From Roseivirga seohaensis (lineage in GTDB: Bacteria; Bacteroidota; Bacteroidia; Cytophagales; Cyclobacteriaceae), in NCBI RefSeq assembly GCF_001592945.1, contig NZ_LRPB01000012.1, forward strand, positions 62,001-126,000: a DNA stretch of 64,000 bases, written 5' to 3'. How positions within the stretch are numbered: position 1 is the first letter of the stretch; each line of letters opens with the position of its first letter. Made by a program: the position numbers and the translations under genes. The notes below the pieces were generated by a model. It searched no databases, had not been told where the DNA came from, and was given only the letters and a program-made list of their open reading frames with translations. Of this stretch, positions 52,209-62,211 are shown in pieces.

Positions 52209-52216
52209 CAAAGATA
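52209..52216 (-). promoter_or_regulatory. queA promoter -7 element
   Basis: TATCTTTG on the minus strand, an exact match to TAnnTTTG, 42 bases upstream of the queA ATG. Confidence 0.6.
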
Positions 52217-52249
52217 ATAATAAATGGCTGAGTGTCATAGGTGAGGACT

Positions 52250-52275
52250 GTATATAATTACGTAACCGTATATAC
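52250..52275. promoter_or_regulatory. inverted repeat in the queA / ABC permease intergenic region
   Basis: GTATATA and TATATAC are 12 bases apart around a TTACGTAA palindrome. A possible operator. The remaining 298 bases between the divergent genes show nothing else; a 77-codon ORF there lacks protein-like features. Confidence 0.45.
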
Positions 52276-52464
52276 GACCGAGAAGCAACTAGCTCTTTTT
52301 GCTTTTGCTCAAATAGGTCTGGCCATTCAGGCGCACAAATGTCCGATCACTAACAAGAATGATCTTTTTAACCAAAATGCGTTGATAGCTGTTTACTTTT
52401 TTCGATTCTTTGCGTTTGTTAAGAAAAACAGAAGTCACTCATTTAAAATAAGCAACACGTGGGA

Positions 52465-53709
52465 ATGTTTTTAAAGCTGCTTGGGGAAAGCATTAGGTTT
52501 GCTTGGCAAGTACTGTCGACCAACTTACTTAGAACAATGCTCTCTCTATTGGGGGTCACTATTGGTATCATGCTCATTATTGCGGTGTTTACAGTAGTAG
52601 ATTCTCTAGAGAAAAATATTAAGGACAGTTTCTCCTTTTTGGGTTCGAATGTAGTGAGTGTAGATAAAATGAGTTTTGTGGAACGTGACCCTAACGTTCC
52701 GTTCTATGTCTATTTTAGAAGACCATCAAACACTTATGATGAGTTCGAGTTTTTAAAATCAAATTTAAAGAACGCGAGCCATGTTACCTTTTATGGTACA
52801 CGAAGTAGCACCATGAAATATAAGAGTAGCAGTATCAATGGGATTAGCATCTTTGGAATTAGCAACGAATACAAGGATGTATATGAAGTTGATATTCTAA
52901 ATGGACGCTATTTTACTTCTCAGGAGATTGAAGGAGGGCGGAATGTAACTATTATCGGAGATGAAGTGGCAAAATCACTATTCCCTTATGAATCTCCAAT
53001 TGGTAAGAGCATTACCACTCGCGGTCAGAAATTGGTGGTAATTGGTGTATTGGCCAAGGAAGGGAAAAGCCTTTTGGGTACGCCTAGTAGCGATGAAAGA
53101 ATTTACATTCCTTATAAAATGTTTACTAAAATGTTTTACGTGGGTAGGTTTGGAGTGAGCCCAACAATTGCTGCGAAGGGTTATGTAGAAGATATTGGCT
53201 TAGTTGAACTTCAGAATGAAATGGAGGGAATGCTAAGAAAAGTAAGAGGTTTAAAGCCGAAAGAAGAATCTAATTTTGCGTTAAACAGGCCGGAAGCCAT
53301 TGCCGATGCTATCGGTCAAGTATTTGATATTGTGGGGTATGCCGGCTGGATTATCGGTGGTTTCTCAATTTTGGTAGGAGGCTTTGGTATTATGAATATT
53401 ATGTTTGTTTCCGTGCAAGAACGAACCAAAATAATTGGTATTCAGAAGTCATTGGGAGCAAAGAACTATTTTATCCTTTTTCAATTTCTGTTTGAAGCCA
53501 TTTTCCTCTGTCTGATTGGAGGGGTCACGGGGGTTTTAATTGTCTACCTGCTCACCTTTATTCCAACTGGCGGATTGGAAATTGCTCTAAGCTTTAAAAA
53601 CATACTGCTTGGCGTAGTGGTGTCGTCTGTTATTGGTGTGGTGTCTGGTATTGTGCCATCTGCTAAAGCAGCTAGATTAGACCCTGTAGAAGCAATGAGG
53701 GCTAGTTAA
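52465..53709 (+). CDS. ABC transporter permease, MacB type
   Basis: 414 residues from ATG 52465 (a GTG two codons upstream is possible). N-terminal helix (about 16-38), periplasmic MacB core domain (about 50-250), then three membrane helices with the FtsX domain and EAMRAS at the end. GGFGIMNIMFVSVQERTKII is typical. No ATPase gene adjacent. Ends in a strong hairpin. Confidence 0.9.
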   Translation: MFLKLLGESIRFAWQVLSTNLLRTMLSLLGVTIGIMLIIAVFTVVDSLEKNIKDSFSFLGSNVVSVDKMSFVERDPNVPFYVYFRRPSNTYDEFEFLKSNLKNASHVTFYGTRSSTMKYKSSSINGISIFGISNEYKDVYEVDILNGRYFTSQEIEGGRNVTIIGDEVAKSLFPYESPIGKSITTRGQKLVVIGVLAKEGKSLLGTPSSDERIYIPYKMFTKMFYVGRFGVSPTIAAKGYVEDIGLVELQNEMEGMLRKVRGLKPKEESNFALNRPEAIADAIGQVFDIVGYAGWIIGGFSILVGGFGIMNIMFVSVQERTKIIGIQKSLGAKNYFILFQFLFEAIFLCLIGGVTGVLIVYLLTFIPTGGLEIALSFKNILLGVVVSSVIGVVSGIVPSAKAARLDPVEAMRAS

Positions 53710-53730
53710 CTTCCTGAAAATTGAGATATA

Positions 53731-53767
53731 AAAAAGGCCGAATTGCAAGATGCAGTTCGGCCTTTTT
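53731..53767. terminator. bidirectional terminator between the permease and recA
   Basis: AAAAAGGCCGAA and TTCGGCCTTTTT pair, extended by TGCA/TGCA and a T-G wobble, around a 3-base loop. A T-run lies on both strands. Confidence 0.92.
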
Positions 53768-53785
53768 ACTTTTAGTTTTCTGATG

Positions 53786-54814
53786 TTATTTTTTTGCTGG
53801 AGCAGTTTCCTCTATATCTTCACCATTGATTCTGGCTTTAATTTTTCTTTCAAGCTCGTCCATTAACTCCGGATTATCCTCAATTAAGGCTTTAACAGAG
53901 TCACGGCCTTGGCCAAGTTTTTCTCCATTATAAGAGAACCAAGAGCCTGCCTTTTTCACAATCTCCATTTCTACGCCTATGTCGATAATCTCACCAGCCT
54001 TAGAAATTCCTTGGCCGTACATGATATCGAATTCTACTACCTTAAACGGAGGCGCTACTTTGTTCTTCACTACCTTAACCCTCGTTCTGTTTCCCAGAAT
54101 ATTATCGGCACTTTCTTTAATCTGCCCAATTCTTCTAATATCAAGTCTTACAGAAGCATAGAATTTAAGCGCGTTACCACCCGTAGTCGTTTCTGGGTTT
54201 CCAAACATTACTCCAATTTTCTCTCTTAATTGGTTAATGAAAATACAGCAACAGCCTGTTTTGTTAATTGCTCCCGTTAGCTTTCGCAATGCTTGAGACA
54301 TCAATCTGGCTTGTAGCCCCATTTTGCTATCGCCCATTTCGCCTTCAAGTTCTGCCTTAGGAACCAAAGCGGCCACAGAATCGATAACAATGATATCTAT
54401 AGCGCCAGAACGAATAAGGTGCTCAGCAATTTCTAAAGCTTGCTCTCCATTGTCTGGCTGCGAAATCAGTAGGTTTTCAGTGTCAATGCCCAGCTTTTCA
54501 GCATAAGCTTTGTCAAAGGCATGTTCCGCGTCAATAAAAGCCGCAAGTCCTCCTTTCTTTTGTGCTTCTGCAATGCAGTGCATTGAAAGTGTAGTTTTAC
54601 CAGACGATTCTGGGCCATATACTTCAACTACTCTACCACGAGGAATTCCTCCAATGCCAAGGGCTATATCTAGCCCCAACGAACCAGTTGAAATAGAAGG
54701 TAAATCAACCACTTTTTCATCACTCAGTTTCATTACAGCACCCTTCCCGTATGATTTCTCGAGTTTATCTATGGTTAACTGTAATGCTTTTAATTTTTCA
54801 GACTTATCACTCAT
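53786..54814 (-). CDS. recA: recombinase A
   Basis: 342 residues. Walker A GPESSGKT (67-74), [15 protein letters not shown] (Walker B), [19 protein letters not shown] and [20 protein letters not shown] are all classical. Catalyses strand exchange and stimulates LexA cleavage. Divergent from the PF10023 aminopeptidase gene. Confidence 0.98.
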   Translation of the reverse strand: MSDKSEKLKALQLTIDKLEKSYGKGAVMKLSDEKVVDLPSISTGSLGLDIALGIGGIPRGRVVEVYGPESSGKTTLSMHCIAEAQKKGGLAAFIDAEHAFDKAYAEKLGIDTENLLISQPDNGEQALEIAEHLIRSGAIDIIVIDSVAALVPKAELEGEMGDSKMGLQARLMSQALRKLTGAINKTGCCCIFINQLREKIGVMFGNPETTTGGNALKFYASVRLDIRRIGQIKESADNILGNRTRVKVVKNKVAPPFKVVEFDIMYGQGISKAGEIIDIGVEMEIVKKAGSWFSYNGEKLGQGRDSVKALIEDNPELMDELERKIKARINGEDIEETAPAKK

Positions 54815-54923
54815 TATTGATTGGGTATTTTGTTCAGAATAGTTTGTGAAGATAGTGGGAATGCTTTCAATTCACAACCCAACTTTTTAATAAATAAGGC
54901 TTATTTTCGTATGATTATTTGGT

Positions 54924-55958
54924 ATGAAGAAGTGGCTAAAAAGGATTGGTTTAGGAGTGATCGCATTGATCATCGTTTTTTGTGTATGGAATTTTCAGTT
55001 GATCAGATATGGCTTATTTCAATTGAAAGGCCAATTACATGTAGTAAATAACACTGTTCCGCTCGATGAATTTATTGAAAATCCACAAACCCCTGACTCC
55101 CTTAGGCAGAAGGCACTTTTGGTAAATCAAATTAGGTCTTTCGCTTTCGATTCCCTTGGAATCAATTACTCAGAAAACTATACTGAAATATTCGACCAGC
55201 AAGGAAAGGCGTCTATGTATGTGGTTACCGCTTGCGCCCCTTACAGTTTCACACCTAAAACATGGAAGTTCCCAATTGTAGGTAGTTTTCCCTATAAGGG
55301 CTTTTTCGACCGACAAAAAGCAGTGGACTTGGCCAATGAAATTAAAGCGAAAGATAGTTTAGATGTTGGTGTGAGAACTGCAGGAGGTTGGTCAACCTTG
55401 GGCTGGTTTAAAGATCCCATTCTTTCAAACATGTTAAATCGATCGGAAGGTGATTTGGCCAGTTTATTAATTCATGAACTTACACATGGTACTTTGTTCG
55501 TGAAAGACTCGGTTACTTTTAATGAAAACTTAGCCTCGTTTATTGGTGATAGAGGTGCAATAATGTATCTCAGCTCAAAATATGGAAAGAACTCTCCTGA
55601 GGTAAGTCAATATCAAAGTGAAATTGCAGACGAAGAACTCTTCAAAGCATATATTCTAAAGGCTGCAAAAGCGCTTGACTCTCTTTACACTTCCATGAAA
55701 GAGTTGCCGATTTCTGAGAAAAAAGTGCTTAAGAAAAATAAAATTGATCAGATTAGAACCAACTTTGATACACTGGGTTTTAAATCGGAAGTATATAAAG
55801 GCTTTTTCGAGACATATGTGCCTAATAACACCTTTTTCATGTCTTATTTAAGGTATAATTCGCAGCAACAAGTGTTGCAAGACGAATTAAATTTGAAGCA
55901 CAAGGGTGATTTAAAACGTTATCTTGAGTACCTTAAATCAAAGTATCCTTCACTGTAA
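54924..55958 (+). CDS. PF10023-type putative aminopeptidase
   Basis: 344 residues with an N-terminal membrane anchor (about 8-24). The zinc-peptidase motif HELTH is followed by NENLASFIGDRGA, where a Glu is the likely third ligand; VVTACAPYSF and FPIVGSFPYKGFF are also typical of the 'Aminop' family. Probably periplasmic-facing. The first gene of a rightward stretch. Confidence 0.87.
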   Translation: MKKWLKRIGLGVIALIIVFCVWNFQLIRYGLFQLKGQLHVVNNTVPLDEFIENPQTPDSLRQKALLVNQIRSFAFDSLGINYSENYTEIFDQQGKASMYVVTACAPYSFTPKTWKFPIVGSFPYKGFFDRQKAVDLANEIKAKDSLDVGVRTAGGWSTLGWFKDPILSNMLNRSEGDLASLLIHELTHGTLFVKDSVTFNENLASFIGDRGAIMYLSSKYGKNSPEVSQYQSEIADEELFKAYILKAAKALDSLYTSMKELPISEKKVLKKNKIDQIRTNFDTLGFKSEVYKGFFETYVPNNTFFMSYLRYNSQQQVLQDELNLKHKGDLKRYLEYLKSKYPSL

Positions 55959-56005
55959 TTAGAGTTTTTGGTATGGCCTTTGTCAAAGAGAGTATAAAAT
56001 ATATA

Positions 56006-56815
56006 ATGAAGCACTTTCTATTAATACTTTTCTTAACCACTTTTTCTTTACAGTTAGCCGCCCAGGGGTATCCCTTGGCTAAAGAAAAGCCCTTTAATTC
56101 GGGTGAAGAAATCGAATTAAAAGCAACAGTTGGCTTTATAAAAGCAGCAGAGGCGCAGCTAAAAGTGAGTGACATAATTTATACAATGAAGGGCAGGCCA
56201 ACTTTCAAAATAGATGTATTTGCGAATACATCGGGTATTTTTGATTTCTTTTCTCCCGTGCGCGATAATTGGGGCACTTACTTCGATACCGCCCGTTTCG
56301 TACCGCATCAATTCTACCGCTATATTTCTGAAGGCCGATTCCGTAAAAACGAGATTCTTTATTTCGATCAGAGTGATAAAAAAGTGACCGTTGCTAAGCT
56401 TGAGAAAGAGAGCAGGCAGCTCAAAGAAAAAATTGAGCACGATATGACCACTGATGAAATGCAAGACATGGTGAGTGGTTACTATTATTTACGGATGATT
56501 GATTTTGATAAAATCAAAGTAGGGGAAATTATTACCATAAACACGTTTTTTGATGACAAGGAAAAACCTTTTAGCATTAAATTTATGGGTAGAGAAGTGG
56601 TGAAAACCAAACTAGGAAAAGTAAATGCCTTGATCCTTGTTCCCATAATGAAAAAGGATGGACTGTTTGAAGAAGATAACACTTTGAAGGTTTGGCTGTC
56701 GGATGACTATAATAAAATCCCATTAAAGTTTCAGGCCAAAATATTCGTTGGCTATTTAGAAGTAGACGTAAAGAGTGTAAAGAACCTGCGACATCCTTTG
56801 TCAATTGTTCAGTAA
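56006..56815 (+). CDS. DUF3108 family exported protein
   Basis: 269 residues from ATG 56006, which starts a signal peptide (MKHFLLILFLTTFSLQLAAQ); the upstream codons to 55973 are not signal-like. The mature part reads GYYYLRMIDFDKIKVGEIIT and KLGKVNALILVPIMKKDGLF, as in DUF3108. Function unknown; may bind lipids or sterols at the envelope. Starts 47 bases after the aminopeptidase stop. Confidence 0.85.
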   Translation: MKHFLLILFLTTFSLQLAAQGYPLAKEKPFNSGEEIELKATVGFIKAAEAQLKVSDIIYTMKGRPTFKIDVFANTSGIFDFFSPVRDNWGTYFDTARFVPHQFYRYISEGRFRKNEILYFDQSDKKVTVAKLEKESRQLKEKIEHDMTTDEMQDMVSGYYYLRMIDFDKIKVGEIITINTFFDDKEKPFSIKFMGREVVKTKLGKVNALILVPIMKKDGLFEEDNTLKVWLSDDYNKIPLKFQAKIFVGYLEVDVKSVKNLRHPLSIVQ

Positions 56816-56825
56816 ATCTGCTTTT

Positions 56826-56860
56826 TTTGAGATTGGGCTCTTTTTTTTTAGATATATTTG
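56826..56860 (+). promoter_or_regulatory. promoter for the PhoB/PhoR-like operon
   Basis: TTTG (56826-56829), a 23-base spacer, then TATATTTG (56853-56860), a full match to TAnnTTTG. It ends 37 bases before the response-regulator ATG. Confidence 0.6.
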
Positions 56861-56897
56861 CTCATATCGAACTGAGGTAAATACTAATTTTTGAATT

Positions 56898-57584
56898 ATG
56901 GGTGCTAAGCAAAACCACCGAGTGCTTGTGGTAGACGATGATCCGGATATCCTTGAACTACTTAAATACAACCTTGTAAAAGAGGGCTACGAAGTAAAAG
57001 TAGCTGAAGATGGCAAAAAAGGAGTGCAAATAGCAAAAACATTTCAGCCAGAATTGGTTTTGTTAGACATTATGATGCCCAACCAAGATGGAGTTGAAAC
57101 TTGTCGACAAATTAGAGAGTTACCAGAAATGGTAAATGCTCATATTACTTTTTTGACAGCTAGGGCAGAGGAGTATTCTGAAGTAGCGGCATTTGATGCA
57201 GGCGCTGACGATTACATTACCAAGCCAATTAAGCCTCGTGCTTTAATGAGCCGTATTAGCGCTCATTTTAGAAAGGAGAAAAAAGGGAAGTCTATTCCAA
57301 AAGTTTCTATTGGTGATCTTACAATCGATAAAACCAGTTACACAGTAACTATATTAGACAATCAATTTACCCTTCCAAAAAAGGAATTCGAATTGCTCTA
57401 TTTCCTTGCTCAAAATCCAAACAAAGTTTTCAGTCGTGATGATTTATTGCAGAACATTTGGGGAACCGATGTTTATGTATTGGCCAGAACGGTAGATGTA
57501 CACATTAGAAAGGTGCGCGAGAAAATTGGAGATGGTTATATCACTACTGTTAAAGGGGTGGGTTATAAGTTTGAATCTAATTAA
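56898..57584 (+). CDS. OmpR/PhoB-family response regulator
   Basis: 228 residues. Receiver with VVDDDPDI and Asp57 in LLDIMMPNQDG, Lys in ITKPIKP, then a winged helix (LPKKEFELLYFLAQNPNKVF, RTVDVHIRKVREKIG). The kinase starts 2 bases after its stop. Confidence 0.95.
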   Translation: MGAKQNHRVLVVDDDPDILELLKYNLVKEGYEVKVAEDGKKGVQIAKTFQPELVLLDIMMPNQDGVETCRQIRELPEMVNAHITFLTARAEEYSEVAAFDAGADDYITKPIKPRALMSRISAHFRKEKKGKSIPKVSIGDLTIDKTSYTVTILDNQFTLPKKEFELLYFLAQNPNKVFSRDDLLQNIWGTDVYVLARTVDVHIRKVREKIGDGYITTVKGVGYKFESN

Positions 57585-57586
57585 AA

Positions 57587-58675
57587 ATGCTTTTTAACTC
57601 TAAGGCAGTTGCATTGCTTTTGGCTTTCGTTGTGGGGCTTATTACCACAGCGTTTCTGTCTTTAGTTTCCGGAACACCAGTTCAGGCGCTCATTATTGGG
57701 GGCCTGATTTCTTTTGCAGCCACCTATATTTTTGCCTACATAACTTTTGAGTTTTTGGTTTTTAGAGAAATCAGTAAAATTTATGAGGTGCTCAATAAAA
57801 TCCGTAAGAAAAACTTTTCCTTTATTGAAGACGAAGAAGAGCGCAAGTATCTTAATCCGCTAAAAAGAATAAACCAAGAGATTTATACTTATGCTGCGGG
57901 TCGTCAGCGCGAAATTGAAGAACTGAAAAAAGTTGAGGCATTTAGAAGAGAATTTTTGGCAGATGTAAGTCACGAACTGAAGACTCCAGTATTTGCTGCC
58001 CAAGGTTTTGTTCATACGCTTTTGGATGGCGCCATTGACGACAGCAAAGTAAGAATTAAGTTCTTGAAAAGGGCTGCAAAAAGCCTAGACAGCCTAGATG
58101 CGCTGATACACGACCTGCTAACACTCTCTCAAATTGAACTGGGTGAAACTAAAATGCACTTTGAGCATTTCGATATTGTTGAAATGGCCAATGAGGTTTT
58201 AGATCAGTTTGAAAACAAAGTAGAAAGGAAGGGCCTGTACATTGGTTTCGATCAAGAATACAACCATCCGATTTTCGTATATGCCGATTCTGAAAAGATT
58301 TACCGTGTACTGACCAACTTAGTGTCGAATGCCAATAAATACACAGATGAGGGCGACATAATCCTTGGTTTTACAGTTTCTTCGGGCGGTCATGTAACCG
58401 TATCGGTAAAAGATACTGGAATGGGGATTCCACCAGAAGATTTAGGCAGAGTGTTTGAGCGCTTTTTTAGGGTAGAAAAGAGTCGATCTAAAGGAAGAAA
58501 AGGCGGTACAGGGTTAGGTTTGGCCATTGTGAAACACATTATGGAAGCCCACAATTCTAAGGTATCGGTGATTAGTACCTTTGGTAAGGGTTCTACATTC
58601 AGTTTTAAATTACCTTTGTCGAAAGAAGAAGACTTAGATTCGACAGATGATGACGAATTCGAGTCTGAGGATTAA
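57587..58675 (+). CDS. PhoR-like histidine kinase
   Basis: 362 residues. Two membrane helices (about 6-27 and 33-57) with practically no periplasmic loop, a HAMP-like linker, HisKA with His129 in LADVSHELKTP, and HATPase (LVSNANKYTDEG, DTGMGIPPEDLGRVFERF, GTGLGLAIVKHI). The acidic tail (DLDSTDDDEFESED) is unusual. Signal must be read in the membrane or cytoplasm. Confidence 0.95.
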   Translation: MLFNSKAVALLLAFVVGLITTAFLSLVSGTPVQALIIGGLISFAATYIFAYITFEFLVFREISKIYEVLNKIRKKNFSFIEDEEERKYLNPLKRINQEIYTYAAGRQREIEELKKVEAFRREFLADVSHELKTPVFAAQGFVHTLLDGAIDDSKVRIKFLKRAAKSLDSLDALIHDLLTLSQIELGETKMHFEHFDIVEMANEVLDQFENKVERKGLYIGFDQEYNHPIFVYADSEKIYRVLTNLVSNANKYTDEGDIILGFTVSSGGHVTVSVKDTGMGIPPEDLGRVFERFFRVEKSRSKGRKGGTGLGLAIVKHIMEAHNSKVSVISTFGKGSTFSFKLPLSKEEDLDSTDDDEFESED

Positions 58676-58701
58676 TTCCATTATTCAGACTTTACCCATC
58701 C

Positions 58702-59409
58702 ATGAAAATTAAATTTGAAGATTTAATCTGCTACGAAAACGATCATTTTTTGGTAATTAATAAGCCAGCACATATGGCTTCACTTGATGATCGGAATGAC
58801 CCAAAGAATGTTCAAAAGCTTGCTAAGGACTATTCAGAACACCTTTCTGTTTGCCATAGACTAGATAAAGATACTTCTGGATGCTTGCTGCTGGCCAAAG
58901 GTGCAGAAGCATACCGGCATGCTTCTATTCAATTTGAGAAAAGAAACATCAATAAGATTTACCATGCTTTTGTAGATGGACTTACAGAGTTCAGGGAAGA
59001 GCGAGTAGCGTTATCTATTTTACCTTTAGATAAAGGAATTGTGGTGATTAATAAAGAAAAGGGAAAGGAAGCGGAAACCTATTTTACCACGCTTGAAAAT
59101 TTCAAATCAAATTCACTGATTGAGTGTAGGCCTATTACTGGTAGAATGCACCAAATCAGAATACATTTAGCCACCTTGAAGGCGCCAATTATTAATGACG
59201 AAATGTATGGTGGAAAGCCGTTGTACCTTTCGCAGCTCAAGAAAAAATTCAACTTAAAAAGGGAAGAGGAAGAAAGGCCAATTATACAGCGTTTCGCGCT
59301 TCATGCTTACGCACTCTCTTTCAATAATTTTTCTGAACAAATTACCGTCAAAGCAGATTATCCTAAGGATATGCAGGTGTTATACAAACAGCTGAAGAAA
59401 TACAGGTAA
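58702..59409 (+). CDS. RluA-family pseudouridine synthase
   Basis: 235 residues without an S4 domain. VINKPAHMASLDD and HRLDKDTSGCLLLAKG (catalytic Asp55), then GRMHQIRIHLATLKAPIIND. It isomerises uridine in rRNA or tRNA; the target cannot be told. Starts 26 bases after the kinase gene. Confidence 0.92.
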   Translation: MKIKFEDLICYENDHFLVINKPAHMASLDDRNDPKNVQKLAKDYSEHLSVCHRLDKDTSGCLLLAKGAEAYRHASIQFEKRNINKIYHAFVDGLTEFREERVALSILPLDKGIVVINKEKGKEAETYFTTLENFKSNSLIECRPITGRMHQIRIHLATLKAPIINDEMYGGKPLYLSQLKKKFNLKREEEERPIIQRFALHAYALSFNNFSEQITVKADYPKDMQVLYKQLKKYR

Positions 59410-59418
59410 TAGATTATT

Positions 59419-61776
59419 ATGAAATCAGGTTTTTTTGCTTTCCTTCTTTTAGGATTAAGTTTTTCTATTCAACTCCTCGGTCAAACTCAAACAACACTTC
59501 AGGGCTACGTTTATTCAGCTAAAGACCAACAGCCTTTAGTTGGGGCAACGGTGAGTTTAGCGGAAACTAGTTTGGGTGCGGTTACGGACGCCAATGGTTT
59601 TTTTAAAATAGAAAAAGTACCTACACAAACCTATAAAGTGGAGGCTCGGTTTGTGGGGTTTCAACCTCAGGTTAAATTCAATGTGATTGTCCGTTCTGCT
59701 GGTAATGCCGAATTGATTTTTCAACTCGAAGAGATTCAAGATGAATTGGGCGAAGTAGTGGTTACAGCAAGCCCGTTTCCTTCAAGAATAGAAAATCCAA
59801 ACTCGATTCAGAATTTATCTAGGGAAGAGATAGCTACATACCCTGGTGGTAATAACGATATAGCCAAAGTAGTTCAGTCTTTACCGGGTGTTTCTGGTTC
59901 GGTAGGTTTCCGGAACGATATTATTATTAGAGGAGGCGCACCTAGCGAAAACGTCTATTATTTAGATGGGGTTGAGATTCCCAATATCAATCATTTTGCT
60001 ACCCAAGGTAGTGCTGGCGGACCAGTGGGCTTGCTCAATGTGTCGTTTATAGAAGATGTAACACTGAGTACTAGCTCGTTCTCTGCCAAGTATGACAATG
60101 CTCTTTCTGGAGTCTTACAATTCAATCAGCGTAACGGAAACTCGCGAAACAGAAACCTTAATTTTAGACTTGGCGCTAGCGAAGCCGCATTAACTTTTGA
60201 AGGGCCATTGGTACTGCCAAAAGAAGATGAGCAAGCGAAAACTACCTTTATTATTTCTGCGAGAAGATCTTACCTGCAATTCCTTTTCAAATTAATAGAC
60301 CTTCCGTTTTTACCCGATTACTGGGATTACCAATACAAGGTCGATCATAAAATTGATAACAAGAATGAAATATCATTGATAGGCGTTGGTTCCATTGATG
60401 ATTTCAGCGTAAATATTCCAGATGATATTACTGAAGAACAGCGTGCTACTTTAGATCAAATTGCAATCATCAAACAATGGACTTCAACTTTGGGGTTTAG
60501 CTGGAAACACAAGATGAATAATGGTTTTTTAAGAACCACACTAAGCGCAAATGTATTGAACAATGATTTTGTGAGGTATCAAGATAATATCAACGAAACG
60601 GGCTTATTGTTCAGTAATAACTCTAGAGAAACCGAACAAAAACTAAGGGTTGAAGCCACCAAGTTTTTAGGGGATTGGTCTTTGTCTTATGGCTTGAACG
60701 TTCAAAAGTCGGCTTATGAAAACACTACTTTTGACAACGATAATGGGCTTAGTTTTAACTCTGAGATTGACTTCTTTAAGTATGGACTTTTTGTGCAAGC
60801 TGCTAAAGCATTCTTCAACAATAAGTTAGAAGCCTCATTTGGAATTAGAAATGATGCTGATTCGTTTACCGATAATGGCTTTAACAACATCGCCCATCTT
60901 TCGCCTCGACTTTCCTTAGCTTATCGTTTGTCAGAAAAAATCACATTGAACGCTGCCACTGGGCGCTATTTTAAAATCCCTCCATATACCATTTTGGGTT
61001 TCCAGAATAATGCAGGTGAGTTTGTGAATCAAGATGCTGATTACATTCAAACAGACCATTATGTATTGGGTTTGGAGTATTTACCAAGGCTATCTACCCG
61101 ATTTACCATTGAAGGGTTCTACAAGCGCTATTCGAATTATCCTGTATCCATCAGAGATGGAGTTTCTTTGGCTAATTTGGGCGGTGACTTTGAGGTGTTT
61201 GGGAGTGAAAATATTTCTAGCATCGGGAAGGGACGTGCTTATGGTGCGGAGTTTTTATATCAGCAAAAGCTGAACAAACGATTCTACGGCATTTTGGCTT
61301 ATACCCTGTTTTGGAGTGAATATACTGACTTGAATGATACGGGTTATCGGCCGGCATTATGGGATAACCGTCATTTATTGACCTTTACTGGTGGTTATAA
61401 GCTTAATAACAATTGGGAATTAGGAATCCGAAATCGTTTTTTGGGTAGAGCGCCTTTTGTGCATGTAGATATAGAAGCAACGGAAGATTCATATCCCACT
61501 ATTATAAACGATTACGATAGGCTTGGCAATGATCGTCTAAGGGCTTACAACTCTTTGGATGTAAGGATTGATAAGAAATGGAATTACAGTAAATGGTCTT
61601 TGAATTTGTTTATTGAAGTAACCAATCTGTTGGGAAGTAGATTGCCTCAATCTCCTCAATATGGTCTTGATTTAGACGATAACGGTGAAGTGATAATGCC
61701 GCGAAACCTGATTGAAATTCCCGATACCAATAATGGTTCTACAATTCCAACTTTTGGCGTGGTCATAGATTTTTAA
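59419..61776 (+). CDS. TonB-dependent receptor with carboxypeptidase-like N-domain
   Basis: 785 residues. Signal peptide (ends LLGQ), carboxypeptidase-regulatory-like domain (TLQGYVYSAKDQQPLVGATV, KVEARFVGFQPQV), plug (NSIQNLSREEIATYPGGNND, SLPGVSG) and a 22-strand barrel ending in FGVVIDF. No SusD partner next to it, so it is not a classic SusCD pair; the ligand is unknown. Starts 9 bases after the pseudouridine synthase gene. Confidence 0.93.
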   Translation: MKSGFFAFLLLGLSFSIQLLGQTQTTLQGYVYSAKDQQPLVGATVSLAETSLGAVTDANGFFKIEKVPTQTYKVEARFVGFQPQVKFNVIVRSAGNAELIFQLEEIQDELGEVVVTASPFPSRIENPNSIQNLSREEIATYPGGNNDIAKVVQSLPGVSGSVGFRNDIIIRGGAPSENVYYLDGVEIPNINHFATQGSAGGPVGLLNVSFIEDVTLSTSSFSAKYDNALSGVLQFNQRNGNSRNRNLNFRLGASEAALTFEGPLVLPKEDEQAKTTFIISARRSYLQFLFKLIDLPFLPDYWDYQYKVDHKIDNKNEISLIGVGSIDDFSVNIPDDITEEQRATLDQIAIIKQWTSTLGFSWKHKMNNGFLRTTLSANVLNNDFVRYQDNINETGLLFSNNSRETEQKLRVEATKFLGDWSLSYGLNVQKSAYENTTFDNDNGLSFNSEIDFFKYGLFVQAAKAFFNNKLEASFGIRNDADSFTDNGFNNIAHLSPRLSLAYRLSEKITLNAATGRYFKIPPYTILGFQNNAGEFVNQDADYIQTDHYVLGLEYLPRLSTRFTIEGFYKRYSNYPVSIRDGVSLANLGGDFEVFGSENISSIGKGRAYGAEFLYQQKLNKRFYGILAYTLFWSEYTDLNDTGYRPALWDNRHLLTFTGGYKLNNNWELGIRNRFLGRAPFVHVDIEATEDSYPTIINDYDRLGNDRLRAYNSLDVRIDKKWNYSKWSLNLFIEVTNLLGSRLPQSPQYGLDLDDNGEVIMPRNLIEIPDTNNGSTIPTFGVVIDF

Positions 61777-61920
61777 ACTACTTTATAGGGTTACTTAAAT
61801 CGAAGGATTAAAAGGGCTTGATTTAAAAAGCATTTCGACTCGACTTATAGCCACTTTTTTATGCTTAACTTTATTTCTGGGTTACTACCGTAAGTAATTA
61901 AAAATGGTAGAGCAATTTAC

Positions 61921-61935
61921 TAGCATAGTATGCTA
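61921..61935. promoter_or_regulatory. 15-bp perfect dyad
   Basis: TAGCATA, central G, TATGCTA. Fits a typical dimeric repressor site, but no regulator can be linked to it. Confidence 0.4.
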
Positions 61936-62098
61936 TTTGGAATACAGTACGGTTTCATTTTCACACTGCTCCTTCGCCCATCTACATTTGCTTATTTTAT
62001 TGAGGCTATTTTTTGAAATATTTCTTAGAGCCTAACTCACTGATTTATCAGGAGTAATACGTAATACGATATTTTTTTTTTTAAAATAATTCATTTTC

Positions 62099-62138
62099 AA
62101 GGGTGACTTTTCAGTGTTTAAATCATATATAAGTATAG
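62099..62138 (+). repeat. 40-bp element, copy 2
   Basis: AAGGGTGA, two variable bases, TTT, two variable bases, GTGTTTAAATCAT preceded by G, then an AT-rich end. About 31 of 40 bases equal copy 1 at 42281-42320. It is 73 bases before the start of the lipoprotein gene, in the same direction. Confidence 0.7.
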
Positions 62139-62211
62139 GGCATGGTCAATGTTCCGCTGTGATCAGGTACTTAAATCCTATTTTTTTATACTCAGAACAA
62201 CAAAAAGTCTT

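Larger units (their letters stand above)
61777..62211. other. 435-bp intergenic region before the HExxH lipoprotein
   Basis: AT-rich, no gene. Holds a perfect 15-bp dyad (61921-61935), a tandem GTAATAC pair (62054-62067), a long T-run and copy 2 of the 40-bp element (62099-62138). No terminator for the receptor gene was found. Confidence 0.7.

Noticed and set aside
52241-52474. 77-codon ORF between queA and the ABC permease
   Set aside because: It ends inside the permease start and shows no protein-like composition.
62054-62067. Tandem GTAATAC GTAATAC
   Set aside because: Two short copies in AT-rich DNA; no further units or context.
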